Shown: in pieces, positions 6,994 through 13,640 of the stretch
Layout of the letters: each line of letters starts with the position of its first letter
How positions within the stretch are numbered: the stretch's first letter is position 1
The notes under the pieces: model-generated
What the model was told of the DNA's origin: nothing
What the model saw: only the letters and a program-made list of their open reading frames with translations
Database searches by the model: none
Position numbers and translations under genes: made by a program
DNA from: CAZJBH01 sp964544485
Lineage (GTDB): Bacteria; Patescibacteriota; Minisyncoccia; Portnoybacterales; UBA2143
Length of the DNA: 14,724 bases
Assembly: GCA_964544485.1 (NCBI GenBank)
Contig: CAZJBH010000013.1
Coordinates: 1 to 14,724, forward strand
Direction of reading: 5' to 3'

Positions 6994-8137
6994 ATTTTTT
7001 AAAATAACTAAAAAACATAAGTATTCTCAAGCTCGTTTAGGTTTGATTAAGACTGAGCATGGCCAGATACATACTCCGGCTTTTTATCCGGTGGCTACTC
7101 AGGCAAGTATTAAGGGTTTAGCTTCTAATGAGATTAAACAGCTTGGCTTTGAAGCGATTTTAGCAAATACCTATCATTTATATCTACAACCTGGAGATAA
7201 AATAATTAAAAAAATTGGCGGTTTGCATAAATTTATGAATTGGCCTTATCCGATTGCGACTGATAGCGGAGGTTATCAGGTTTTTAGCTTGGGAGCAGCG
7301 CTTAAAGATCGGGTTGGCAAGGTTTTAAAATCTAATCATCAGGTTTTTGCCAGTAAAAGAGCTAAAATCAAACCAGTTAAAATTAATGAACAAGGAGTTA
7401 TTTTCTATTCTCATTTAGATGGTTCTAAGCATCAATTAACTCCGGAAAAATCAATCCAGATTCAACAAAATTTAGGAGCTGATATTATTTTCGCTTTTGA
7501 TGAATGTACTTCTCCTTTAGCCAATCATGAATATACTCAGCAATCTATGGAACGGACTCATCGCTGGGCTAAACGATGCTTAAATGTTAAAAACAGCCAA
7601 AAACAATTTTTATTCGGAATTGTTCAAGGCGGTCCTTTTAAGGATCTAAGAGAAATTAGCGCTGAATTTATTGGTAATTTGCCTTTTGACGGATTTGGTA
7701 TTGGCGGAGCCTTAGGTCAAGGAGAGTTAAAAGGAAAAATGGAAGAAGTATTAGATTGGACGATTTCATATTTGCCGGAAGATAAGCCAAGGCATCTTTT
7801 AGGAATTGGTTATTTGAATGATTTAAAACAAGCAGTTAGTCAAGGGATAGATTTATTTGATTGCGTTCAGCCAACTCGTTTGGCCAGGCATGGCATTTTA
7901 ATTATCAGAGATAAAGAAATTAATATTTTAAAAGATAAATTTAAATTAGATAAAAAGCCAATTCAATCAGATTGTTCTTGTTATGCTTGTCAGAATTATT
8001 CTCGAGCTTATTTGCGGCATTTGTTTAAAGCAAAAGAAATGCTTGGTCCGCGTTTAGCTACCATACATAATCTTCATTTTATGTTTAAATATATGCAAGA
8101 GATTCGTGATAAAATTAAGCAAGATAAAAGATTATGA
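6983..8137 (+). CDS. tgt: Queuine/preQ1 tRNA-guanine transglycosylase
   Basis: Swaps guanine 34 of GUN anticodons (Asp, Asn, His, Tyr tRNAs) for preQ1 or queuine, a step of queuosine modification. 384 residues. General acid/base Asp94 lies in ATDSGGYQVFSLG, Asp173 in FAFDECTSP and Gln215 in GIVQGG contact the base, and nucleophile Asp293 lies in GIDLFDCVQPTR. Zinc ligands are Cys331, Cys333, Cys336 and His362, with the family spacing. Between SLG (102-104) and EQGV (136-139) there is a lysine-rich insertion of roughly 24 residues compared with the usual short loop. No queC, queD, queE, queF or queA gene is in the window, so the source of the base is unknown. It overlaps the methyltransferase by 11 nt and the next gene by 4 nt (ATGA). 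Confidence 0.97.
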   Translation: MADKFFKITKKHKYSQARLGLIKTEHGQIHTPAFYPVATQASIKGLASNEIKQLGFEAILANTYHLYLQPGDKIIKKIGGLHKFMNWPYPIATDSGGYQVFSLGAALKDRVGKVLKSNHQVFASKRAKIKPVKINEQGVIFYSHLDGSKHQLTPEKSIQIQQNLGADIIFAFDECTSPLANHEYTQQSMERTHRWAKRCLNVKNSQKQFLFGIVQGGPFKDLREISAEFIGNLPFDGFGIGGALGQGELKGKMEEVLDWTISYLPEDKPRHLLGIGYLNDLKQAVSQGIDLFDCVQPTRLARHGILIIRDKEINILKDKFKLDKKPIQSDCSCYACQNYSRAYLRHLFKAKEMLGPRLATIHNLHFMFKYMQEIRDKIKQDKRL

Positions 8138-8721
8138 AATCAATACTTAAATTTTTAAAAGCATATCGTTATGATATTGTTATTTTAGGATTAATCCTTA
8201 TATTTACCCTAATTGCTTTTTTAAATCGGGATGCTTTTGATTTTTTTGCTTACCGCGAAGAATTGCGTAATTATTTAATTTCTTTTGGCGTTTTAGCTCC
8301 TTTAATTATTGTTTTTATGGTGGTTTTAGAAGTTTTAGTCGCTCCAATTCCGCCATTAGTTCCAATTCTGGCAGCTGGTTTTCTATTCGGGCCGTTAATT
8401 GGAGCAATTTATATTTATTTAGGAAATATTTTGGGAACTTTGCTAGTTTTCTTTTTGGCTCGTAAATTCGGCCGTTCCGCTGCTTTTAAAATATTTAAGC
8501 GAGATAAAATAAAAAAATATGAAGCAGCGATTAAGCGCAATGAAAATATTTTGCTTGCTTTTTATTTCTTTCCGTTTTTTCCTTTGGATGTGATTAGCGC
8601 TGCTTTTGGAGTTTCTGCGATTAGGATAAAAAAATTTATTATTTTAATTGTGATTGGATATGCAATTAACATTAGCTTATTATTTTTACTAGGAGATTAT
8701 TTAGTAAATTTATTTTTTTAG
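8134..8721 (+). CDS. VTT-domain (TVP38/TMEM64, DedA-like) membrane protein
   Basis: A 195-residue polytopic membrane protein. Hydrophobic segments lie at about 12-31, 48-72, 76-108, 138-160 and 168-190. The VTT hallmarks are PIPPLVPILAAGFLFGP (71-87), GNILGTLLVFFLARKFGR (97-114) and FFPFFPLDVISAAFGV (145-160), with the reentrant-type glycine- and proline-rich segments of the DedA/TVP38 group. Members include lipid scramblases and undecaprenyl-phosphate or PE flippases; which lipid this one handles cannot be told. It shares an ATGA overlap with tgt, which implies coupled translation although the functions differ. It is the last gene of the three-gene run. Confidence 0.9.
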   Translation: MKSILKFLKAYRYDIVILGLILIFTLIAFLNRDAFDFFAYREELRNYLISFGVLAPLIIVFMVVLEVLVAPIPPLVPILAAGFLFGPLIGAIYIYLGNILGTLLVFFLARKFGRSAAFKIFKRDKIKKYEAAIKRNENILLAFYFFPFFPLDVISAAFGVSAIRIKKFIILIVIGYAINISLLFLLGDYLVNLFF

Positions 8722-8724
8722 GCT

Positions 8725-8775
8725 TGCTAAAGAAACTTTTTTGTGTTATTAATAAAAAAGTTTAAAATTTTAGCA
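8725..8775. repeat. Nested inverted repeats between the VTT gene and the next ORFan
   Basis: Inner arms AAACTTTTTT (8733-8742) and AAAAAAGTTT (8754-8763) are perfect with an 11-nt loop. Outer arms TGCTAAA (8725-8731) and TTTAGCA (8769-8775) are also perfect. In RNA this could be an AT-rich terminator for the upstream genes, but the T-run after it is broken. As DNA it would lie over the only weak promoter candidate for 8798 (TTGTGT 8741-8746, 16 bp, TAAAAT 8763-8768). Confidence 0.6.
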
Positions 8776-8797
8776 CTTTTAATCTAGGAGGGAGATA

Positions 8798-9190
8798 ATG
8801 CCGGTTATAGAATTGTTTGATGGTTTTTGTTTGGGGGCGCAAGAAGTTGACGAATACCTTGATTGTCCAATTAAGTTTCGTCCTTGGAAAGGCGAAGAAT
8901 TAGTAGGTAAAATGAATGAATCAGAAAAACATCTTTGGAGTTTGTATTTGGCTGAAGTAAATAAATTTGTAAGTTTAACTGGATTAGACAGAAATTTAAT
9001 CTTAAATGATGGGAAAATAGCTGATAGTATTGTAATTGATATAAATCAGGCAGAGTTAGTTCTTGAGCATAAAGAGGTTATTGAACAAGCTAAATTAATT
9101 TGGAATCTTTTATATTTTTTATTAGCTCGGCATTTTGGCGATCCTTATTTAGAAATTAGAGAAGGTTTCCAAGTAGTAAAATCAATATGA
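8798..9190 (+). CDS. Hypothetical protein, acidic soluble ORFan
   Basis: A 130-residue protein that I do not recognise. It is acidic, without signal peptide or membrane helix. Residues 1-35 are short strands with DCPIKFRPWKGEELVG; 40-60 (MNESEKHLWSLYLAEVNKF) and 90-115 (HKEVIEQAKLIWNLLYFLLARH) look like amphipathic helices. Cys11 and Cys23 are the only cysteines. The start is set by AGGAGG at 8786-8791, 6 nt before ATG. It stands alone, between an AT-rich inverted repeat and a clear terminator, and ends with TGA, which shows that TGA is a stop in this genome. No function is proposed. Confidence 0.78.
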   Translation: MPVIELFDGFCLGAQEVDEYLDCPIKFRPWKGEELVGKMNESEKHLWSLYLAEVNKFVSLTGLDRNLILNDGKIADSIVIDINQAELVLEHKEVIEQAKLIWNLLYFLLARHFGDPYLEIREGFQVVKSI

Positions 9191-9202
9191 ATAACAAATA
9201 AG

Positions 9203-9232
9203 ATCCCTTGGATAAAACCAAGGGATTTTTTT
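9203..9232 (+). terminator. Rho-independent terminator after the 8798-9190 gene
   Basis: ATCCCTTGG (9203-9211) and CCAAGGGAT (9218-9226) form a perfect 9-bp stem with a 6-nt loop, and seven Ts follow (9226-9232). Confidence 0.93.
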
Positions 9233-9233
9233 A

Positions 9234-9262
9234 TTGTTTTTTAGTTTAAAATTAGTTAGAAT
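9234..9262 (+). promoter_or_regulatory. Promoter predicted to give a leaderless mRNA (UPF0182 gene)
   Basis: TTGTTT (9234-9239), a 17-bp spacer and TAGAAT (9257-9262). The ATG at 9269 comes 6 nt after the -10 box, which is where transcription would begin. No SD site is present. The -35 box starts just after the T-run of the upstream terminator. Confidence 0.6.
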
Positions 9263-9268
9263 GTGTTT

Positions 9269-11977
9269 ATGAATAAAAAATATATTATTTTAATTTTAAT
9301 TTTAGCTATTTTGTTTTTGGGGTCTATTCTAGTTAATTTATTAAGTGACTGGTTGTGGTTTAGCGGAGTTGGCTGGCAAAATATTTTTACTACTATTTTA
9401 GGCGCTAAAGTGATGGCTTTTTTAGCGGTTGGTTTATTTAGTTTTATTATTCTTTACGTTAATTTGAAATTAGCCGCTAAAATTACTCAGGATAAGCCGA
9501 TTTTAATTAAAACAGAAAATAGCTTAGCGCCAATAGATGTCAGTAAATATTTAGGGAAAATTATTTTATTCTTTTCTATAATTATTGGTTTTTTTACTGG
9601 TTTGGCTGGCAGCGCTAATTGGGATATTTGGTTAAAGTATTTGAATAAAGTTTCTTTTAATCAGCTTGATCCAATTTTTAATTATGATATTTCCTTTTAT
9701 TTTTTCACACTTCCTTTTTTAGAAGTAGTGATCGGATTTTTATTCTGGATAATTTTTGTCTGTTTAGTTGGAATTATTGCGATTTATTTAAGCCGGGGAA
9801 TTTTTAGGAATTTTTTTCAGCAGGCTAAGAATAAATTTGATTTTATTCAAGAACAAGTAATTAAAAAAAGCGCTGGGATAAGTCCTAAGGTCCATGTCTC
9901 AATTCTTGTTTCAATTTTTTTGCTATTATCAGCAATCAAAACTTATTTTATTAAAATTCCTAATTTAGTTTATTCAACAACCGGTCCTTTTGCCGGAGCT
10001 AGTTATACTGATTTACACGCTAGCTTGCCGATTTTAAAAATATTAAGTTTGCTCTTAGTAGTTTTAGCCGGAGCAGTTTTATTTAATATTTTTCAGAAAA
10101 AAACCAAAATTTTATTTAGCTTAGCCGGCTTATATCTTTTAATTGCTATTTTAGGCGGTTGGCTTTATCCGGTGATTTTGCAAAAGTTTGTGGTTGCGCC
10201 GAATGAATTAGTTAAAGAAACTCCATATATTATTCATAATATTAAGGCTACTCAGCAAGCTTTTAAATTGGACCAGGTTCAGGAAAATAATCTGACTGAG
10301 ACAACTTCTTTAACCATGGAAGATATTCAGAATAATCAGGGAACGATTAAAAATATTCGTTTATGGGATAGAGAACCCTTGTTAGATACTTTTGGCCAGG
10401 TCCAGGAAATACGGACTTATTACGATTTTATTTCCATAGACAATGATCGTTACCAGATTAATGGAGATTATCGGCAGATTTTGCTTTCTCCGCGCGAATT
10501 AAATTCAGCTAGTTTGCCTCAACGAAATTTTATTAACGAACATTTAACCTTTACTCATGGATTTGGACTGACTCTGGGCCCGGTTAATGAGGTAACCGAG
10601 GAGGGTCTGCCTCTTCTGTTTATTAAGGATTTGCCGCCTACTTCTACAATTCCTTCCTTGCAAGTAACCCGGCCAGGAATTTATTACGGAGAATTAACTG
10701 ATAATTACGCAGTTGTTAATACCCGGGCTAAGGAATTTGATTATCCTGCCGGAGAGAAAAATGTTTTTACTGATTATCAAGGTTCAGGCGGAGTTTTATT
10801 GGATTCTTTTTGGAAAAAAGCTTTAATGGCGTTTAATTTCAAAGAATTAAAATTAATTTTGTCTGAGGATATTAATTCTCAAAGCAGGATTATGTATTTT
10901 CGGAATATTCAAAAAAGAGTTAGCAAGGTAATGCCATTTTTAAAATTAGATCAGGATCCTTATCTGGTAGTTGCTTCAGCTGGTCAATTAAAATGGATTT
11001 ATGACGCTTATACAATTAGCGATTCATATCCTTACGCGGAAAAAGTTATTGCTCCGGAAAAGATTAATTATATTCGGAATTCGGTTAAAATAGTGATTGA
11101 TGCTTATGATGGAGATATGCGATTCTATATTTCAGAACCAGATGATCCTTTAATTCAAACTTATGCTAAAATTTTTCCAGAAACTTTTTTGCCTTTATCT
11201 GAAATGCCTGGAGATTTAAAAGCTCATTTGCGCTATCCAGAGGATATTTTCCGTATTCAAACTTCTCTTTATTCAGTTTATCATATGGAAGAGCCGCAGA
11301 TTTTTTACAATAAAGAAGACAAATGGCAGATTCCTAGAATTTCTGAGGGCAGACTAGATCCAATGATGCGCCATATTATTATGAAATTGCCGGATGAAGA
11401 TAAAGAGGAATTTATTTTAATGATTCCTTTTACTCCGCAAGGCAAGGATAATTTAGCTGCCTGGATGGTAGCTCGGTCAGACGGAGAAAATTACGGAAAA
11501 CTAGCGGTTTACCGTTTTTCAAAACAAAACTTGGTTTTTGGGCCAAGCCAGATTATTAACCGGATTAACCAAAACCCGGAAATTTCACAGCAAATTTCTC
11601 TTTGGGATCAGCGCGGTTCTAATGTAAATCAAGGTCCTTTGTTGGTTATTCCGATTGAAGAATCTTTATTATATGTCCGGCCTTTGTATTTAAGAGCTGA
11701 AGGAGGAAGAATTCCGGAATTAAAACGGGTGATTGTGGCTTATCAGAATCAAATAGTCATGGAAGAGACTTTAGAAGAGGGGTTAAACAGGATTTTTGGC
11801 CAAGGAGCAAGTAAAAAGCCAGAGGCAGGAAAAGAGACTTCTCAAACTGAACAGGAATTGATTCAACAAGCTAAGCAATATTATCAAAATGCTTTGCAAG
11901 CTCAGCGAAATGGAGATTGGACTCGCTATGGAGAAGAAATTGAAAAACTTGGAAGTATTTTAGAAAAATTAAAATAG
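9269..11977 (+). CDS. UPF0182 family integral membrane protein
   Basis: A 902-residue member of UPF0182 (COG1615), a conserved family of unknown function; 900-1000 residues is normal. Seven hydrophobic helices lie at about 5-24, 46-66, 95-114, 146-174, 208-227, 254-275 and 281-301, followed by a large domain of about 600 residues expected outside the membrane. Family hallmarks are SDWLWFSGVGW (26-36), TDLHASLPILKIL (247-259) and VAPNELVKETPYI (309-321), then NIKATQQAFKL. The C-terminus (about 845-902) is a charged linker and a helical hairpin with AKQYYQNALQAQRNGDW, as in many family members. ATG 9269 is preferred over an in-frame GTG at 9263, since it fits both the predicted transcription start and a normal N-terminus. 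No terminator follows; the next promoter begins 9 nt after the stop. Confidence 0.93.
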   Translation: MNKKYIILILILAILFLGSILVNLLSDWLWFSGVGWQNIFTTILGAKVMAFLAVGLFSFIILYVNLKLAAKITQDKPILIKTENSLAPIDVSKYLGKIILFFSIIIGFFTGLAGSANWDIWLKYLNKVSFNQLDPIFNYDISFYFFTLPFLEVVIGFLFWIIFVCLVGIIAIYLSRGIFRNFFQQAKNKFDFIQEQVIKKSAGISPKVHVSILVSIFLLLSAIKTYFIKIPNLVYSTTGPFAGASYTDLHASLPILKILSLLLVVLAGAVLFNIFQKKTKILFSLAGLYLLIAILGGWLYPVILQKFVVAPNELVKETPYIIHNIKATQQAFKLDQVQENNLTETTSLTMEDIQNNQGTIKNIRLWDREPLLDTFGQVQEIRTYYDFISIDNDRYQINGDYRQILLSPRELNSASLPQRNFINEHLTFTHGFGLTLGPVNEVTEEGLPLLFIKDLPPTSTIPSLQVTRPGIYYGELTDNYAVVNTRAKEFDYPAGEKNVFTDYQGSGGVLLDSFWKKALMAFNFKELKLILSEDINSQSRIMYFRNIQKRVSKVMPFLKLDQDPYLVVASAGQLKWIYDAYTISDSYPYAEKVIAPEKINYIRNSVKIVIDAYDGDMRFYISEPDDPLIQTYAKIFPETFLPLSEMPGDLKAHLRYPEDIFRIQTSLYSVYHMEEPQIFYNKEDKWQIPRISEGRLDPMMRHIIMKLPDEDKEEFILMIPFTPQGKDNLAAWMVARSDGENYGKLAVYRFSKQNLVFGPSQIINRINQNPEISQQISLWDQRGSNVNQGPLLVIPIEESLLYVRPLYLRAEGGRIPELKRVIVAYQNQIVMEETLEEGLNRIFGQGASKKPEAGKETSQTEQELIQQAKQYYQNALQAQRNGDWTRYGEEIEKLGSILEKLK

Positions 11978-11985
11978 CTGGGGTA

Positions 11986-12014
11986 TTGACATAAATATAT
12001 TTATCTTGTATGAT
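11986..12014 (+). promoter_or_regulatory. Consensus-like promoter for the 12053-12316 gene
   Basis: TTGACA (11986-11991) is a perfect -35 box, followed by a 17-bp spacer and TATGAT (12009-12014), five of six bases of the -10 consensus. The start should be near 12021, giving a leader of about 32 nt. Confidence 0.88.
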
Positions 12015-12039
12015 TTAGAGAGTTCTTATGAATGAAAAT

Positions 12040-12046
12040 AAGGAGG
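12040..12046 (+). promoter_or_regulatory. Shine-Dalgarno site that fixes the start at 12053
   Basis: AAGGAGG lies 6 nt before ATG 12053. It would fall inside the coding region if the in-frame ATG at 12032 were used, so 12053 is the start. Confidence 0.87.
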
Positions 12047-12052
12047 ATAAAG

Positions 12053-12316
12053 ATGAAATTTTTAATTGCTGGAGAAAATAGAGATTATTTAGTACAAATT
12101 TACAAAGAAGTAATTGATATCCTAGAAGAACGTTGTTTAACTCCCAAGAATAATGGAGTGATTCTTTTAGAAACTGAACCAGGATTAGTCCAGGGAGCAA
12201 AGATACTAATCCAGCCGGATAAACAGGAGAAAGCTTTTTCAGATTCAGTTAGCAATCTATTGGTTAAAGAGCTTGGCCAAAGATGTTATTTGGCCTCTTG
12301 TTCAGTCGTTAATTAA
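12053..12316 (+). CDS. Hypothetical protein, 87 residues
   Basis: I do not recognise this protein. It begins MKFLIAGENRDYLVQIYKEV, a strand-then-helix pattern like the first unit of a small alpha/beta fold. NNGVILLETEP (33-43) and GAKILIQPDK (48-57) are probable strands, and DSVSNLLVKELG (64-75) a probable helix. Cys28, Cys78 and Cys83 are present; the last two lie in RCYLASCSVVN at the C-terminus. It is too short for a full receiver or Rossmann domain, and no catalytic motif is seen. It has a near-perfect promoter, a strong SD site and its own terminator, so it is probably a real and well-expressed single gene. An overlapping 17-codon frame begins at ATG 12028 in the leader, probably by chance. 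Confidence 0.78.
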   Translation: MKFLIAGENRDYLVQIYKEVIDILEERCLTPKNNGVILLETEPGLVQGAKILIQPDKQEKAFSDSVSNLLVKELGQRCYLASCSVVN

Positions 12317-12322
12317 ATATCC

Positions 12323-12351
12323 AAGTCGGTATCAATAGATACCGGCTTTTT
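12323..12351 (+). terminator. Rho-independent terminator after the 12053-12316 gene
   Basis: AAGTCGGTATC (12323-12333) pairs with GATACCGGCTT (12338-12348), with one G-U pair and an AATA loop. A T-run at 12347-12351 follows. Confidence 0.85.
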
Positions 12352-12420
12352 CAATTTCTTAGGCGCTTTAGCGGCTTTATTGTTTATTAAGATATTTAAA
12401 TACAAAAGATTGGATTAATT

Positions 12421-12448
12421 AAAAAAGACCTGCTGAATGCAGGTCTTT
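12421..12448 (-). terminator. Rho-independent terminator of the minus-strand gene
   Basis: AAAGACCTGC (12424-12433) and GCAGGTCTTT (12439-12448) form a perfect 10-bp stem with a 5-nt loop. Read on the minus strand it is followed by T6 (the complement of 12421-12426). The stem begins inside the stop codon of the gene. The 12352-12420 stretch between the two convergent terminators holds no gene that I can see. Confidence 0.88.
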
Positions 12449-12854
12449 ATTTGATTAAGAACAAATTCGGTATCTTATACCAAACTTTACTTATTTTAAT
12501 AATTCTTAAGGCTACGTTTCTGCTTAGTTCTTTTTTTCTGAAGCTGTCTATGGTTTGAATGATTAAATAATCAATGCTTATATTTTCTTTCTTAATCTGA
12601 AATTTGTAATCTTCAAATTCTTTTTCTTCTAAGATATAGTTTGGAATTTCTTCTGGTTTGATTTTAAAGAAAATTATTAAAAAACTAATTAATTTAGCGA
12701 GTTTTTGAGAAGGAATAAATTTCTGCTTAATTACAGTGATTAAATTCGTGTATAAAAACCAAGCTTTGTCATTTGATTTAGGTATTTTGGCTAAAGCAGT
12801 AGTAATTGGGTATTTTTTCTTTCTAATTTCATCTAAACAAGTTATTTTCTCCAT
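12447..12854 (-). CDS. Hypothetical protein divergent from the gam-like gene
   Basis: A 135-residue basic protein that I do not recognise, the only gene on the minus strand here. Apart from KLAKLISFLIIFFKIK (51-66), which could be a buried helix, there is no membrane segment or signal peptide. The order looks mainly helical: 26-45, 50-66, 92-106 (SIDYLIIQTIDSFRKKE) and 108-126 (ELSRNVALRIIKISKVWYK). A small DNA-binding protein is possible but no helix-turn-helix can be pointed to with confidence. AAGGAGG (complement of 12859-12865) lies 4 nt before ATG. A strong terminator overlaps its stop. It shares a 156-bp intergenic region with the Gam-like gene, and their promoters lie almost back to back, so shared control is plausible. 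Confidence 0.75.
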   Translation of the reverse strand: MEKITCLDEIRKKKYPITTALAKIPKSNDKAWFLYTNLITVIKQKFIPSQKLAKLISFLIIFFKIKPEEIPNYILEEKEFEDYKFQIKKENISIDYLIIQTIDSFRKKELSRNVALRIIKISKVWYKIPNLFLIK

Positions 12855-12901
12855 AATTCCTCCTTATTCTATTGTTTAAGTGCTGTTAATTTGCTGATTT
12901 A

Positions 12902-12931
12902 AGTTTAAGATAGTTTTAGGGTTAAGGTCAA
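12902..12931 (-). promoter_or_regulatory. Candidate promoter of the minus-strand gene
   Basis: On the minus strand, TTGACC (complement of 12926-12931), an 18-bp spacer and TAAACT (complement of 12902-12907). This gives a leader of roughly 40 nt before ATG at 12854. The -35 box is good and the -10 box moderate. TTTAAG occurs three times nearby on the plus strand (12875-12880, 12898-12903, 12904-12909). Confidence 0.5.
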
Positions 12932-12938
12932 GAAATTG

Positions 12939-12967
12939 TAGACAAATCATAATTAACTTGTTAGATT
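12939..12967 (+). promoter_or_regulatory. Candidate promoter of the gam-like gene
   Basis: TAGACA (12939-12944, five of six -35 bases), a 17-bp spacer and TAGATT (12962-12967, four of six -10 bases). An alternative is TTGTTA (12958-12963), 17 bp and AATAGT (12981-12986). Either lies over the palindrome at 12946-12972. Confidence 0.45.
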
Positions 12968-12972
12968 ATGAT
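12946..12972. promoter_or_regulatory. Palindrome over the gam-like promoter, likely operator
   Basis: ATCATAATTAAC (12946-12957) is followed by TT and then GTTA (12960-12963), one extra G (12964) and ATTATGAT (12965-12972). This makes twelve complementary pairs with a single unpaired base. It sits upstream of the coding region across the predicted -10 region, as repressor sites often do. It is not a terminator because no T-run follows. Confidence 0.55.
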
Positions 12973-13010
12973 AAAGAATAAATAGTACTTTAAAATTTAA
13001 GGAGGGAATT

Positions 13011-13556
13011 ATGGCTAAGCAAGATTTACAGAGAATAAGGCAATTGCTTGAAGAGCTTGGAGAAATTCAAAACCAGAAAACTAGAATTGAAATTGATTTA
13101 AATGAACAAGTTCGTCCGATTATAGCTGAGGCAGAAAAGCAAAAAAAGCCGCTTGAGGCTAAATTAAACAGAAGATTTGATGAATTAAAAAGGATAGCTC
13201 AAGCGCAGCGAGCTAAATTGACTGATCAAGATAAGAAAAAAACCGTTAAATTACCGGTTGGTGAATTTGGCTGGAGAAAGACTAATTTAAGTATTGAAGT
13301 TTTAGATGAAGATGAGGCAGTGAATTGGCTAAAAGATAATAGGCTCTCTAAATTGATTCGAACTAAAGAAGTTGTTGATAAACAGTCTGCTAAAAAAGAG
13401 TTAAAAAAAGCTCCGCAAATGTTTAAATACGCTTTAGCTATTTCTGTAATTTCACCAAAAGAGATTTTTTGGGTTAAGCCGGCAAAAATCAATTTAAAAT
13501 TTGAAAAAGATCAGAATGGCAGGTTGAAAGCTAAAAAAGTGAAAAAAAGAAAATAA
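13011..13556 (+). CDS. Mu Gam-like DNA-end-binding protein
   Basis: A 181-residue member of the phage Mu Gam family (host-nuclease inhibitor, PF07352-type). Mu Gam is a homologue of Ku: it binds double-strand ends and blocks exonucleases such as RecBCD. Residues 3-70 form a long charged coiled coil. The conserved core follows: VKLPVGEFGWRKTNLSIEV (79-97), NWLKDNRLSKLIRTKEVVDK (105-124), AKKELKK (127-133), and the closing strands ALAISVISPKEIFWVKP (141-157). A basic tail (KAKKVKKRK, 173-181) may add DNA contact. SD AAGGAGG (12999-13005) lies 5 nt before ATG. No phage gene is nearby, so it looks like a chromosomal, domesticated form. The family is confident; the role here is inferred. Confidence 0.85.
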   Translation: MAKQDLQRIRQLLEELGEIQNQKTRIEIDLNEQVRPIIAEAEKQKKPLEAKLNRRFDELKRIAQAQRAKLTDQDKKKTVKLPVGEFGWRKTNLSIEVLDEDEAVNWLKDNRLSKLIRTKEVVDKQSAKKELKKAPQMFKYALAISVISPKEIFWVKPAKINLKFEKDQNGRLKAKKVKKRK

Positions 13557-13564
13557 GTCAGCAG

Positions 13565-13598
13565 GACGCGTTTTTTTAAAACGCGTCTTTTATTTTTT
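13565..13598 (+). terminator. Rho-independent terminator after the gam-like gene
   Basis: GACGCGTTTT (13565-13574) and AAAACGCGTC (13578-13587) form a perfect 10-bp stem with a 3-nt loop, followed by TTTTATTTTTT. Confidence 0.92.
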
Positions 13599-13604
13599 AA
13601 ATAT

Positions 13605-13633
13605 TTGTTTTTTGGCTTATTTCGGGTTAAAAT
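13605..13633 (+). promoter_or_regulatory. Promoter predicted to give a leaderless mRNA (hydrolase gene)
   Basis: TTGTTT (13605-13610), a 17-bp spacer and TAAAAT (13628-13633), with ATG 13641 coming 7 nt later. No SD site is present. It has the same -35 box and spacing as the promoter at 9234-9262. Confidence 0.58.
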
Positions 13634-13640
13634 ATATTTA

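Noticed and set aside
12028..12081. 17-codon frame starting in the leader of the 12053 gene
   Set aside because: It lacks an SD site, and a chance ATG is likely in AT-rich DNA. A leader-peptide role has no support such as repeated codons.
12015..12200. Minus-strand frame opposite the 87-residue ORFan
   Set aside because: The plus strand has promoter, SD site and terminator; the minus frame has none.
12352..12420. Possible small RNA between the two convergent terminators
   Set aside because: No promoter pair and no stable fold apart from the terminators themselves.
13011..13556. Prophage remnant around the Gam-like gene
   Set aside because: No integrase, transposase, head, tail or lysis gene and no attachment-like repeat is seen on either side within the window.
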